In this document: piece by piece, positions 10,823 to 22,279 of the stretch | How the letters are laid out: every line of letters starts with the position of its first letter | Numbering within the stretch: the stretch's first letter is position 1 | Assembly: GCF_047511655.1 (NCBI RefSeq) | Contig: NC_133390.1 | Location: forward strand, 121,500,083-121,564,082 | DNA length: 64,000 nt | Direction of reading: 5' to 3' | From: Castor canadensis | Lineage: Eukaryota > Chordata > Mammalia > Rodentia > Castoridae | Notes under the pieces: generated by a model | Databases searched by the model: none | What the model was told of the DNA's origin: nothing | What the model saw: the letters and a program-made list of their open reading frames with translations, nothing else | Position numbers and translations under genes: made by a program

Positions 10823-10840
10823 TGATGCTGAAACCCGGGA
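10823..10840 (+). promoter_or_regulatory. Primer-binding site, tRNA-Phe-like
   Basis: The 18 bases two positions after the LTR read TGATGCTGAAACCCGGGA. This differs at two positions from the complement of the tRNA-Phe 3' end as I recall it (TGGTGCCGAAACCCGGGA). Both changes are transitions, as expected from decay. Confidence 0.75.
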
Positions 10841-11258
10841 GGAAGCGAGCCTCACCCGACTCCAGGCAGTCAGGGCCCTGGGCCAGGCCCTGTCTTGAGG
10901 CCCTTCCTCCTCTCCAGATCAACTCTCCAGCTCCTGCTTTGGTGAGTCTCCTCACCCGTTTTGTTCCTCCTCGGGCCCCTGTCCTTGTTGCGGCCACACC
11001 AGGATCAGCCCCTCCACTTCTTCTCGCACCTGGGCATTCGGAGAGACATCTCCCCTGTCCAGGCTGCCTCCTCCTAACCGAGTCTCCTCTTTTACTGAGG
11101 GATGCTTCTCTAAAGGTTGAGACCTCAGACAATTCGGTGGTGGGGTCCTCCCAATCCAAGCTGGACTCAGGGACTCCCTTGTCCTGTCTCCTCTCAAACT
11201 TCAAAATTTGGGACTCTCTCCAGACCTCTGCCGCAAGCAGCTCATTTTCTACTACACC

Positions 11259-12990
11259 ATGGCATGGCCAAAATACACCTTAAATGACAACTCAAAATGG
11301 ACTCCACAGGGCACTTTTGATTCTAATATCCTCATTGATCTTGACAATTTTTGCCATCAAACCCATAGATGGTCTGAGGTCCCATATGTACAGGCCTTCT
11401 GGGAACTGTGCTCTCGCCCCTCTCTGTGCCTCCAATGTTCCCCTTCCCAGATCCTTCTAACACCCAATTCTTCTGGGTCCCCTCCCCCATGCCCCAACCC
11501 TTCTCCTTTATCTGAATCTACTGAATTCCTCGCCCCTCCCCCCTACCAACCACAGCCACCCTCATCATCACATCCAGCTTTCCCTTGCCCTCCCCCTCCC
11601 CCACCCAAATAGCCATCTCCTTTGGCCTTGCCTCCCACACCCTCTGCTCCACCTACTCCCTGCCCTCCTACATCCCCAATAGCCTCCTACACTCGCTCAC
11701 AACACCATTCCCCACCCCCTCTTCTTTGTCCTCTCCAAGAGGTGAAGACATGTCCATGTCCAAGTCCATGTTCCTTTCTCTTCTCCTCAATGACCTTCTG
11801 GAAGCTATCATTACTGTACTCCATTACCAGGCAGAAGAACAGAGAGGAGATCTGGCAGGACATAAGGACCCTAAGCCAGCTACCTGAAGCCCAGGTCTGG
11901 GTACCGTGCAGGGTCACTGGCTCCAGGGCCCCTCCACATGGCTGGTATCCTCAGTGATTATGGGAACAGAGCACTATAGGCTAGGGGCTCCTGTCTCTCC
12001 TCCACACCCAGGCTCCTCCATGCCAGCCTCAGTCCACACCCAACTCATTGGACTTGCCAAAAATTGCAGTTGCTCTGGCCACTGCATGTGTGGACCCCTG
12101 TGCTGGGGTAACAGCTCCTCCTGCAGGGCTCAGTGGAGTGCACTTCCTTTAGGAGCCTGCCCAGCCTGGTCCCAGCACACCACCACGGCCCAGCTCCACT
12201 CCTGCCATGGGGAGACATCCTCTTTTCTGCCCCCTCCCTGAGAACATCAAGGGTTGCCTGGGAAATATTTGGGATGCACGCAGGAAGGGCCACTCTCCAA
12301 GGCTTCCTCAAAACCCAGCACTCAGGGAGGGAGCATGTATAAGGGGAACCCTCTGCTCCATGCAGCCCTGGGTTGTCAGCCCAAGCAGGGACACTGACAT
12401 AGAGATGTGCCAATGACCTACACAGTGGAGGCCTCACAGCCTCCCAACCCTTTTTCTTAACCACCTTCAGGAGGCTCTCACCCAATATACCTGATTAGAC
12501 CCTACCTCCCCTGCTGGGGCACCAATCCTGGCTGGACATTTTATATCTCAATCCACACCAGATATTATAAACTAAAAAAGGCCAAAGATGGCCCTCAAAC
12601 CCCTATACAGGATCTGATGAAAATGACATTTAAAGTTTTAATGACCAAAAAGAGGCAGCAGAATCAGCCCACCAAAATACACCTCCAACAAAAGGTGGCC
12701 CTCCAAACCCAAGCATTGGTGGCAGCCCTGCGGCCAGCTGGATTACAGCCCTGAGTCAAAGGAGGAACCCAAATTCTCCCATCAGCCCCTCTGGGGGCCT
12801 GCTTCAAATATGGCAAAGAAGGCCACAGGGCTTGCCAGTGCCCCAGCCCAAGACCTCCAACTAAACCCTGCCCAAAATGCAAACAGGTGGGTCACTGGGG
12901 ATCAGATTGTCCTGGACAGGGCTTACCCCCTATGGCTCCTTGTGGAGGGTCAGCCCCACCAGCTATCGAGATCCCTGAGTTTCTCAGACT
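11259..12990 (+). pseudogene. Retroviral gag, degenerate
   Basis: The start codon at 11259 opens a matrix-like region that stays open to 11612 and is followed by a very proline-rich stretch (CCCCCTCCC-type codons from about 11,465), the usual linker before capsid. Capsid-like sequence continues in several frames with stops to about 12,790. The nucleocapsid at about 12,800-12,920 has two zinc knuckles. The second keeps the full C-x2-C-x4-H-x4-C spacing; in the first the second cysteine is replaced by tyrosine. No single frame spans the gene, so it is inactive. Confidence 0.8.
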
Positions 12991-13440
12991 GGCAGAAGAT
13001 TGACAATGTCTTGACTCGGGGACCCCAATCACCCTCGCTGAGCCCAGGGTCATGCTCCAGGTAGTGGGTAAGTCCATCTCCTTCCTCTTTGACATGGGGA
13101 CTACCTTTTCTCTGCTGCCTGCCTACTCATGTTTAACAGTTCTTTCATCAGTCTCTGTTATGGGAATTAATGGCTTTCCCTTCTGCCCATACAAAACTCT
13201 GCCCCTTCCTTGCTCTGCTAGAGGTATAGTATTTTCACACACTTTCCTTATCATCCCATCCTGCCCTGCCCCACTTCTAGGTAGAGATATTGTAACAAAG
13301 CTTGGGGCCTCCATAACCATCCCTTCCCACCTACCAGAACCTCTAGCTTCCCACTCACTCCTTCTGGCCTCTGCCACTCACCTAACCCCTTCACCTCCTG
13401 GACCAGCTCCTCCCACCTTTTCTCTTCCAGTCAATCCCAT
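12990..13440 (+). pseudogene. Retroviral protease region, degenerate
   Basis: It lies directly downstream of the zinc knuckles, as in gag-pro-pol. The active-site region near 13,085-13,110 reads 'FLFDMGTTFSLLP': the catalytic D-T-G triplet is D-M-G here. A later 'LLGRDIVTKLGA' near 13,270-13,310 fits the C-terminal G-R-D region of retroviral proteases. The 323-codon frame starting at 13052 runs through protease into pol remnants and is therefore a fused, decayed frame. Confidence 0.75.
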
Positions 13441-14085
13441 TGTCTGGGACATCTCAGTCCTGGTTGTGGCTACACACCACTCGCCCATCCACATTTCTCT
13501 TAAGGACCCTAACCAATACCACTGTAGACCCCAATTTCCTATTTCAGAAACCCAGTACTTCTACAATATGTCAATGACCTCCTTCTGTGCTCCTCCTTCC
13601 AGCAAGGACTCTGAAACGGGAACAGCCAACCTCCTTAACTTTCTAGCCTCTAAGGGATACTGGGTCTCCCGATCCAAGGCCCAACTCTGCTTACAAGCTG
13701 TTACTTTCCTGGGCTTCTGTCTCAACCCCATCTCAAAGGCACTTACCATGGACCGGGTCCAAACCTTAAAGGACCTCCCTCCTCCTAATAATGCACAAGA
13801 AATTTTATTCTTTGTGGGCTTCATTGGGTTTTTTAGACACTGGATTCCTAATTTTGCCTCGTTGGCCCACCCACTGTACCAGGCTGCCAAGGAGACTCCC
13901 ACTGGTCCACTCACCTCCGTCCATGGTCCATCGCTGTTTTTCTTCTCTCAGGGACACCCTCCTTCAGGCTCCATCCTTGGCCCTCCCAAACCCTTCCAAA
14001 CCATACCACCTATTTACAGATGATACTTCTGGAATAGCCAAAGGGGTCCTTACCCAACTATCAGGCCCTATTCACTGACCAATTG
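13441..14085 (+). pseudogene. Reverse transcriptase remnant with internal deletion
   Basis: The fingers and most of the palm are missing. The catalytic box region at about 13,555-13,590 reads 'LQYVNDLLLCS', so YVDD has become YVND. It is followed in another frame by a connection-type segment ('FLASKGYWVSRSKAQLC', 'VTFLGFCLNPIS') and a thumb-like segment ('GFIGFFRHWIPNFASLAHPL'). These words are typical of class I retroviral pol. At least one frame change separates the box from the rest. Confidence 0.8.
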
Positions 14086-14254
14086 CTTACCTCTCTAGGC
14101 AGCTGGATCCCACTGTCAGGGGCTGGCAGCCGTGCCTCTGAGCTCTTGCAGGATGTGCCACCCATGCCTGGGTGAGGGACCAGTCCCTAGTCCCTAGGCT
14201 CTTTTTGAGAATGCTTCCCCACCCTCCTCAGTTACTGACAGCAACTTGACTCTC

Positions 14255-14575
14255 CCTGGAAAAACCTCAAAAGGCTGAACTCACGGCTTTAACCCAGGTG
14301 CTCACAATTGCCAAAAATAAAACTGCTAATATATATACTGACTCTAAATATGCTTCCCTTATAGCACACTCTCATACAGCCATCTGGAAGGAGAGGGGCT
14401 TCTTGACCACACGGGACACCCTGGTGGTCAATGGACCCCTCATTGCCAAACTATTATAAGCTCTACAGCTCCCAAAGGGGGTTGCCATCATCCATTGCAG
14501 GGGACACCAGACCTCCAACGACACAGTGGCACGTGGAAATGCCTTTGCAGACCTAATGGCCTGAAAGACAGCTGA
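14255..14575 (+). pseudogene. Retroviral RNase H remnant
   Basis: One frame shows 'KAELTALTQVLTIAKNK', 'ANIYTDSKYA' and 'HCRGHQTSNDTVARGNAFAD', matching the E, D and H/D regions of retroviral RNase H. It is broken by stops at about 14,456 and after 'FADLMA'. Confidence 0.8.
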
Positions 14576-15284
14576 ACAGTCAATTCCCCCACCTATCCTT
14601 TTCCTCTCTTCTAGCTTTACTCCAAATTATGAGCCAAAAGAACAAACTGCTCTCCTCAAAGAAGTGGAAATTATGTCCCCCAATGGATGGATCTTCAAAG
14701 ATAACCATCTGATCCTCCCCTTGGGCCAGACAACAGAGGTCATCATTGCCATCCACAACTCACTACACATAGGCCCCAAAGCCCTACTCTCCTTCCTGGA
14801 ACTCTTGTTTCACCCCAGGGGCCTCCAATCCACCATCCATCGGGTCCAGGAGGCCTGCATCTCTACCAATCCCTCCACCAACTCCATGGTAGCCAGCCTG
14901 GTAAAGATTGGCAGATTGATTTCACTCATATGCCAATTAATTCGGGTAACCTTCAACCAGATGATGCTCCAGGATTCATGACTACCAGCTCCTCCCCATG
15001 GGGTCCAGCTGTACCGGTCAAGTGGCCCAAGACATCTCTAGCCCCTAACTTCTCCCCCTTTCAGCAGTAAATAGCCAGAACCGATTCTGTGCCCCTATAC
15101 CAAAGAGTCTGGGATGTTTGGCCAGTGGGCAGCCACCCCATGGTGATCAGGGACTCTCTGCTCACTTTCCACTCCATCCCCTCCTTCCCTTCATGGTTAC
15201 CACAGCAACTCTGGGGCACAACAATTACAGCGCGCAGCAATTAGAGGCTTCATGATTACCATGGCAACTCCCACTGGTGGGCAA
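14576..15284 (+). pseudogene. Integrase 5' part and deleted 3' region
   Basis: A 105-codon frame (14664-14981) covers the integrase N-terminal region. In a neighbouring frame 'WQIDFTHMP' near 14,905-14,935 marks the start of the catalytic core with its first aspartate. The rest of the core and the whole envelope gene are missing. The 300 bases before the 3' LTR could not be assigned, and no clear polypurine tract is seen. Confidence 0.7.
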
Positions 15285-15554
15285 TGGGTCCTGACCTATC
15301 CTACAGATCCATATTAACCTGAGCTCCTCCTCACCAAACCTCGACCTATCCCGACACCCCATAATACCTTAAGCTCTTGACTTCACCCAGGCTATAAAAA
15401 CTGGGCTGCCATTTCTCCAGTGCGACTTCTCTGGCCCTGTTCTTTGGGGACGGTGAACCTCGCCCAAGAGCATGCTCTCAATAAAGCCTGCTTAAAGCCT
15501 GTTTGCTTTGTTATTTGGCTCCAATTTGGCCTTCCCATCAGCGTCTACCTAAAA
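15285..15554 (+). repeat. 3' LTR of the provirus
   Basis: Direct repeat of 10551-10820. TATA box at 15393-15400, AATAAA at 15480-15485. The terminal CA has become AA. The left end is TG at 15285. Confidence 0.9.
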
Positions 15555-16270
15555 TGTATATGAGAATGTATATGTTTGTTAATGTGTGTGAATGACTGCG
15601 TGTGTATGTGAGTGTATGAAATTTTGCAAGTGTTTGAAATTGTGTGAGTGTTTGTGTGTATTTCTGAATGTGTGTGGCTGTTTGTATGTGTGTGAATGGA
15701 TGTGAGTGTGTATATGAATTGATGTGTGTCACTGTATGTGGGTATGTGTATGAATATATGTGTGAGTGTATGTTTGTATGATTGTATATATGGGTGACTT
15801 GTGTGATTGTGTGTGCAAGTGTGTGGGAGAGTGTATGTAAGTGTGTATGTAACTTCAAGTGTGTGACAGTGTGTGTGAGAGTGTGCATTTGTGAGATTGC
15901 ATGTGTGTATATTTAAGTGTGTATTTGAGTTGTGTGTCTGTGTATGTGTGAGTGTGTATGAGTGAGTGTGTATATATGTGAGAGTGTATGTGTGTATGTT
16001 TCACTGTGTGTGTATTGTGTGTAAATGTGTGTCTGTGTGAGTGTGTCTGCATATGTATGCATGTGAGTTTGCATGAGTGTGCATGTTTCAGTGTGTATGC
16101 ATGTGTGTATGTGTATGTGATTTAGAGTGCATGATTTTGCAAGTGTGTAGTTATGTGAGTGCATGTTTGTGTGTGAGTTTATGATTGTGTGAGTATGTGA
16201 GAGGATATGTGTGTGAGAGTGAGAATGTAAGTGTGAGTGTGTATGTGCATGTGAATGTCTGTTGGCATGT
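15555..16270. repeat. TG-rich degenerate array 2
   Basis: About 715 bases of irregular TGTG, GTGAGTG and TGTATG words. On the minus strand it gives long frames of His-Thr-Ser repeats, which are artefacts of the CA composition. It continues the array interrupted by the provirus. Confidence 0.9.
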
Positions 16271-16920
16271 GAGATATTCATGGTAGTATTTGGACTCCAC
16301 CTGTGTCTGTTAAGTGAGTTCAGTTGATTCAGCTAGGCTATTTATGAGCCACACTGTAAGTATTACCAAAAGTAAACTGTGTGTAGTGTGGGACTTTCTA
16401 TGCCAAACTGTATTCCTTCTACTGTGAATACAAAGATAATACATTCTGGTGCCTTTACCTGAGGACCTGGGATGTGGATGAAAAAAAAAGATAGTTAACA
16501 TGGAATGGCATAAATGATAAAACAGAAGTACGTACATAACAAACATTTGCAACTTTATTGTAGAATCAGAGATTTTATACTATAGGTTCCAGAGCTACAG
16601 GCTCCCCCCACCAGAAAAAATCCCAGTGTGGGTTTAGGAGGACAAGGAAGGGTTTATTTATTCTATTAAGGGAAAACTGTAGAAAAGAAAATGGAGAATT
16701 TTAAACAATTTATATTAAACTTTTCAGCATTCACTTGCAATAGACAGCCCTGTTTGATTGGGACTTGATTCTTTTTACCATTAAGGGACAGAGGCAGGGT
16801 GAAATGGAAATTTAAAAAAATAACCAAGATGACTTAGTCTTCCGTTATTTTGTAAGCTGTTATAAAGAAATTAGTGTAATTGCTACTGAAGTATGTAAGT
16901 TTTGTGTGTGCCTTTAGTCA
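16271..16920. other. Spacer between TG array 2 and tandem copy 2
   Basis: I found no counterpart of this 650-base segment between the other copies. It contains no recognisable gene; an 80-codon minus frame (16310-16552) has no support. Confidence 0.5.
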
Positions 16921-17307
16921 CATAGTTGTCCTTTGTTAACTTATTTATAGGTCCCAAAAGAATATATTTCTATTATCTCTTTTGTTAGAAAGTAAAAACT
17001 GTTAAAATAATTTTCAACTTAAAAAATAGCTATATTACCTAATATTTTTTGAAAGATCTTCAATTGTATATTTTGGAAAAGGTAAGTATAAGGATATGAA
17101 ATGCTAACATTCTAGCTTGAGTTAGTAATATATGGGCACTGAACTTAGTTCCATGGGGTTTCAGTAGTTTTGTCTAGTACTTTATTTATAGACACAAATT
17201 GTTTTACTGCTATGATACAGATACTTGTTTCACCTTTCCAAACTCTATATTTGAATGTTCTTTTTCAAGGTCTCATGAAGAGACTGCTCTCCTTTATTCC
17301 CATCTAG

Positions 17308-17468
17308 TGATGTGCATTTTCTAAGGACCTTGGAGCCACTGTCAAATGCTGTGAAGAGAAATGTATCCAGATGAACATTATCTCTGTGCTTCAGGACCTG
17401 GCATGTTTCTGGATCTCAGCCACTTTTTCTTTCTTTATCCAGAAGACATTGACCACACTCTGAGAGAT
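17308..17468 (+). pseudogene. Exon-like block, copy 2
   Basis: The acceptor 'tttattcccatctag' and a GTAAGT donor are both preserved. The frame begins 'VHFLRTLEPLSNAVKRN', then is broken by a stop and a one-base shift, resumes as 'IISVLQDLA', then 'FFIQKTLTTL' and a stop. Good splice signals around a dead frame imply that the splice context was duplicated from a once functional exon. Confidence 0.5.
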
Positions 17469-17699
17469 GTAAGTTTAAAACAGATAACATTTTAGTCTTT
17501 TGTCAAGATGTTTACTTAATATAACATGTGTAAATTCTCTGAGTGCTATTTGCTTGTATTAATAGTTAACATTATTCAATCCTGGTAGTTCAGGTACCTT
17601 CGCCATGGGACTTTGTGGGGAAATGTGTTCTTAACAATTTGGTTGAAATTAATTCCAAAATTAATTTCATTAAAAATTCAGCTTTTTATCCAAAAAATG

Positions 17700-17925
17700 T
17701 TAAACTTGGCATGGCAGTGTGTGCCTGCCTTTCCCAGTGGCAAGAAAAGCATAAAAATAGGAAGATCATGTCCAGGCCTGCCTGAGCAAAATAACCAAGG
17801 CCATATTTCAAAAATAACCGAGGAAAAAGTGCTGGAGGTATGGCTCAACAGACAGAGCACCTGCCTAGCAAGTGCAAAAACCCTGATTTCAAGCCCCAGT
17901 ATGGTGAACCTCTCCTCTAACCAAA
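17700..17925 (+). repeat. Dimeric SINE, sense (copy 2)
   Basis: 'cttggcatggcagtgtgtgc' and then 'ggaggtatggctcaacagac', ending 'aagccccagtatgg'. Positional equivalent of 9385-9612. Confidence 0.85.
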
Positions 17926-18820
17926 AAAACCTAGTGTACAAAGTCACATAGTATTATGACTATTTCTAATGTGCAGTATAATGCAATTCATTAAAAGGGT
18001 AAACGCTACTGAGCATCTGTTACCTGAAAAAGTGAAAGACTTCAAAGCTTTCAGGAGCATCAAACACTTCTTAAATTCCTGGGAGATGTGAAGTCTCTGC
18101 AGTGCTTCATCTATCTTGCCTGTTTGTAATTTGCAGTGATGCACTTTTCCTTTCTATTCACAATGATATATTATAATTTATTGAAATTTTTCATATGTTT
18201 GAGTTTTATGTTATACAAAAAATACCAAATCCTCACTACTGTGTCAATAAGCAAGATCTGCTTTTTCACTACATGGATTTTTCCTAGTGAATTGAATTTC
18301 CAATCTTACTGTGAAATTTCTATGTTTTATTCAATCATCTTTATGTCACTTTTTTGCTTACCTAATTGCTTTTTAGCTTTTACCTGTGTCTTAGCAATGA
18401 TATAAGGGATTTTTCTAACTTTCCTGACTATGAGAAGCCAATGTAGCTACTTTAGGCAAAACCTTAAGTAATTTCATACAGTTAAACTACATTATCTTAA
18501 TTTTTACCCTTTTTTGTACTATTATTTCAACTACAGTCAAAATTATTTTATGTTTAAAAATGTAATCATATGTGTTTACTCATTATATAAACTTAAGTTA
18601 CATGTAAGACAAACTAACACTTAATACTGTATTTAGGAGAATAAATAAGTGATTTGAAGTTTTAGAGTTATTTTGAATTACACATATTTAAATCAGCACA
18701 CTCTACTGGGCATTATGCATGTAGTGAAATGTTTCCATAAGTGGATCAACTAAGATGACACTCTTCAGAGTTAATCATATTCTGGGTGGCATAATACACT
18801 TGGTTTAATTGACACACAAT

Positions 18821-18975
18821 AAAACCCTGTGTGTCAGTGTGTGTGAATGTGTGGATATATGTGTGAGTGTGTGTGAATGTGTTAGTGAATATGTGTGTGA
18901 GTGCCTTGAGTGTGTGTGTGTGAGTGTGTATGTATGTGTGTTTTGAGTGTGCTTGTTAGCATGTTTGTGTATTTC
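18821..18975. repeat. TG-rich degenerate array 3
   Basis: About 150 bases of TGTG and GAGTGTG words between tandem copies 2 and 3. Confidence 0.85.
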
Positions 18976-19386
18976 TGTTGTTAACTTATTTATAGGTCTT
19001 AATAATATATTCCTATTATCATTTTTGAGAATATTTTAAAACTTTAAAAATAATGCTCAACTTAAGAAATAACTACATTACCATGTATTTTGTAATGCTC
19101 AACTTAAAAAAATAGGCATATTACCAAATATTTTTGAATAAACCTCTATTTTACGTTTTTGACAAGGTAAGTAAAAGAAAATGAAATGCTAACTTGCCAG
19201 TTTGAATTAATGATAGACAAAGTATTGACATTAGTCCCATAGGTATTTCAGTAGTTTTAGCTCTTTCTTTATTTGTAGGTTCAAATTGTTTTACTACTAA
19301 GGTACATGTCTCACCCTTTCCAACCACATATGAATGTTCCTTTTCAAGGTTTCATGAAGAGACTTTCCTCTTTTCTTCCCATCTAG

Positions 19387-19549
19387 AGATGTGCATTTTA
19401 TAAGCACCTTGGAGCCACTGTCAAATTCTGTGAAGAGAAATCAATCTATATGAACCATTATCCCTGTGCTGCAGGAGCTGGCACTTTTCAGGATTTCAGG
19501 CACTTCTTATGCCTTTGTCCAGAATACATTAACCAAGCTCCTGACAGAT
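19387..19549 (+). pseudogene. Exon-like block, copy 3
   Basis: Acceptor 'ttcttcccatctag', donor GAT-GTAAGT. The frame shared with the other copies reads 'VHFISTLEPLSNSVKRNQSI', then a TGA, then 'TIIPVLQELALFRIS' and 'FVQNTLTKLLTD' up to the donor. This copy has the longest conserved second half. The single in-frame stop still makes it a pseudo-exon. Confidence 0.5.
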
Positions 19550-19787
19550 GTAAGTTTACAAAAGGTAATAGTTTTAATCTTTTTTCAAGGTGTTTATTTA
19601 AAATAACACATGTAAATTCTCTGAGTGCTGGTTTTCTTTTATTAATAGTTCACATTATACAATCCTGGTTATTCAGATAACTTTGCCATGTGTGTTTGTG
19701 GGGAAATGTATTATTAAGAATTTTGTTGAAATTAATTCCAAAAAGTTATTTCCTCAGAAATTTAACTCTTTATCTAAAAAAATAGTT

Positions 19788-20015
19788 AAAGTTGGTATGG
19801 TAGTGTGTGCCTGCCTTTCCCACTGACAATGAGAAGCATAAAAATTGGAAGATCGTGTCCAAGCCTGACTGGGCAAAACAAGCAAGACCATATTTCAAGA
19901 ATAACTAGAGAGTAAAGTGCTGGAGGTATAGCTCAAGTGACAGAGCACCTGCCTAGCAAGTGCAAAAGCCCTGATTTCAAGCCCCAATACGGGGAACCCC
20001 TCCTCTAATCAAAAA
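19788..20015 (+). repeat. Dimeric SINE, sense (copy 3)
   Basis: Positional equivalent of the SINEs at 9385 and 17700. It ends 'caagccccaatacgg'. Confidence 0.8.
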
Positions 20016-20879
20016 AACCTACTGTACAAATAGTGCTATCACTATTTCTAATATGCAGTATAATGCAATTCATCAAAAGAGTTATACTACTGAATGTTTT
20101 TTACCTGAAAAGTGAAAGATTTCAAAGCTTACAGGAGCATCAAATACTTCTTAAAGTCCTGGGAGATGTGAAATATTTGCTGTGCTTCATCTATCTTGGC
20201 TGTTTGTAATTTAGTGGTGTTTTTCCTTTCTTTGCCCAGGGTTATTTTATAATTTAATGAAAAATTTTATACGTTTGAGTTTTATGTTATACAGGAAATA
20301 TCAACTCTTCATTAATTTGTCATTAAACAAAGATCTGCTTTTTCACTACTTGGATTTCTAATGAAAATGTATATTGTGTGATGTCTTTCTCCCTAGTGAA
20401 ATGAATTTCCAATCTTACTGTGAAATTTCCATATTTTATTCAATCATCTTTATGTCACTTACTGCTTACCCTATTGATTTTAGCTTTTATCTGTGTTTGA
20501 GCAATGTTATCTATGTTTTTTTATATCTTTACCAGTATTATCAAAGTCAAATATAGCTACTTTAGGCAAAACTTTAAGTAATTTTGTACAGTTAGACTTT
20601 ATGATCTCACTTTGTGTCTTTTTGTACCATTATTTTATCTACAGTCAAAATTATTTGATATTCACAATGTAATCCTATGTCTTTACTTACTGTAGAAACA
20701 TAAGTTATTGGTAAGACAAACCAAAATTTCATATTATATTGTAGCTTATAAATTATCTGAAGTCAGCATCTTCAATGTAACCCCTTCTACTGAGTTTTAG
20801 TGACCCTTTCTTTATGTCCACCAAGCCATCTATCTTCATAAAATATAGGCTAGGAGCTCATAATCCATATAAAAACCAA

Positions 20880-22275
20880 ATATGTATGTTTCTTTCAGAA
20901 TTGCTTCTAGAACTTATGTTGTGATGTTCAGCTCCCAACACAATTTCACAAACTCCACTGTAATCAGACAGCAGTAACTATAGTGGAAGTCAAAGACTTA
21001 AGGAAGACTATTGCCATTGAGAAGGGTATCAGGGAGACAAATGCCCGGTTGGAATTGCTCAAATATTCCATCCTCACCCTAAATAAAAAAGATTGTTATG
21101 CATGTGCATCAGGGAGACCAGAACTCCATGTTGTCCCCTTTCCCCTGGGATGGACCACACCCTCCAGGATTGACATATATGGTTTCCCTCTTCCAAGACA
21201 GGACAGCCATGTAACAATAGGTCTTGCATAACCTTGTCACTACTGTTCCCCTTGGTTAATGAATCTGAAAGGCTAAAGTTACCTCAGTCAGTCAACCCCC
21301 CACTTTGAAACTCTATCTACACCTGTGCCTTTCTAGTTTGGAGGAGAAGTTGGAGTTCTGGGAAATGTATCAGGGTGCAGTGAAGGCTGATCCTTTGAAA
21401 AGCTAGCCAGTAAAACATCTCGAGCTGTTGCCAGGGAACACATCAGGTGGTATTGAGATGGACCTTTACTTTAGATTCTTCCAGTCAAATGGAGTGGGGC
21501 TTGTACTTTAGTACAATTGACTTTCTCTCTCACCTTGGCATTTCAAAGCCCCAAACCTTCTCTAGGAGGAAACAAAAAGGATGTCTTACTTCCCCTTATG
21601 GGTCATTCAACTCTCACAATTATATAGATGCCTTTAGGGTCCCAGGAGGAGTTCCTGATGAATTCAAAGCAAAAAATCAAATAGCTGCAGGCTTTGAATC
21701 AACATTGTTTTGGTGGTATATGATCAATAAGAATGTGGACTGGATTAATTACATCTGGTATAAACAAGAGAGGTTTATGAACTACATTCGAGATGCGTTA
21801 AAAAGAATGACAGGTCAGTTAGTAAAATGGCATAGGAAAACTGAATGGCTCTGAACATGATTCTAGCATAGAAAGTGGAAGGGGTGTCCCACTGGATGTG
21901 AATGTTGTACATACATCCCCAACAATACAGCCACAGATGGAACTATAACCAAGGATGTCCAGGCTGTAGAGCCCTATCAAATGAACCAACCAAAAGATCA
22001 GGAATAAATAACCCCTTTACTAGCTGGTTGGATCAGTGTTTGGAAAATGGAAGGGAGTAATGGACTCAATTCTAACATCCCTTATTGTTGTATATGGAGC
22101 CCTCACCTTAATTGGGTGTTGTATTATTCTCTATATACAAGGATTGAAAATTTGGGTCATAGAAACTGCTCTAGCTAAACATATTCCTGTGTCACTCCAG
22201 CTGTTGTTTAGCACATCTGAGATAGAAGGTAAATTTATGTTAAAGGAGTTTGAAGAAATGAATATGAAGTAAAGA
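20880..22275 (+). pseudogene. Retroviral envelope remnant (class I, syncytin-like TM)
   Basis: Three open stretches in order (20983-21231, 21447-21854, 22036-22272) carry class I envelope features. The first is a surface-subunit piece with 'CYACASGRPELHVVPFPLGW'. The second is a transmembrane-subunit ectodomain ('NQIAAGFES', 'DWINYIWYKQERF'). Around 21,898-21,920 a 'GCECCTYIPNNT' cysteine motif of the CX6CC region lies outside the second frame. The third has a membrane-anchor segment with 'GALTLIGCCIILYIQGL' and a cytoplasmic tail. The surface subunit is mostly missing, frames are interrupted, and no LTR or pol flanks it. It cannot encode a full envelope protein. I cannot say whether it belonged to the same lineage as the provirus at 10.5 kb. 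Confidence 0.8.
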
Positions 22276-22279
22276 AGAG

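Larger units (their letters stand above)
10551..15554 (+). mobile_element. Class I endogenous retrovirus, tRNA-Phe-type primer site, env-less and decayed
   Basis: Two direct LTRs of about 270 bases bracket 4.46 kb of internal sequence ordered leader, gag, protease, RT remnant, RNase H, integrase start. An envelope gene is absent. The primer-binding site resembles the 3' end of tRNA-Phe, and the two zinc-knuckle nucleocapsid with gammaretrovirus-like pol places it in class I. Coding is broken by stops, frameshifts and large deletions in RT and integrase. The element lies inside a TG-rich array that separates two copies of an older tandem unit, so it inserted after or within that spacer. A clean target-site duplication cannot be told apart from the surrounding TG repeats. 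Confidence 0.9.
16921..18820. repeat. Approximately 2 kb tandem unit, copy 2
   Basis: The same ordered blocks as copy 1, with many substitutions and small indels. It ends 'aataaaaccctgtgtgtcag' before the next TG array. Confidence 0.85.
18976..20765. repeat. Approximately 2 kb tandem unit, copy 3 (3' truncated)
   Basis: The same blocks in the same order, opening 'gttaacttatttataggtct'. It stops about 20,765, before the tail seen in copies 1 and 2, just upstream of the envelope remnant. It carries an extra short duplication near 19,050-19,120 ('aatgctcaacttaa' occurs twice). Confidence 0.85.

Noticed and set aside
11585-12485. Several overlapping frames on both strands inside the provirus
   Set aside because: They are alternative frames of the proline-rich gag region and capsid remnant, not separate genes.
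15538-16281. Three long minus-strand frames rich in His, Thr and Ser
   Set aside because: They are the reverse reading of a TG-rich array; every frame of such DNA tends to lack stops. No start context or splice sites.
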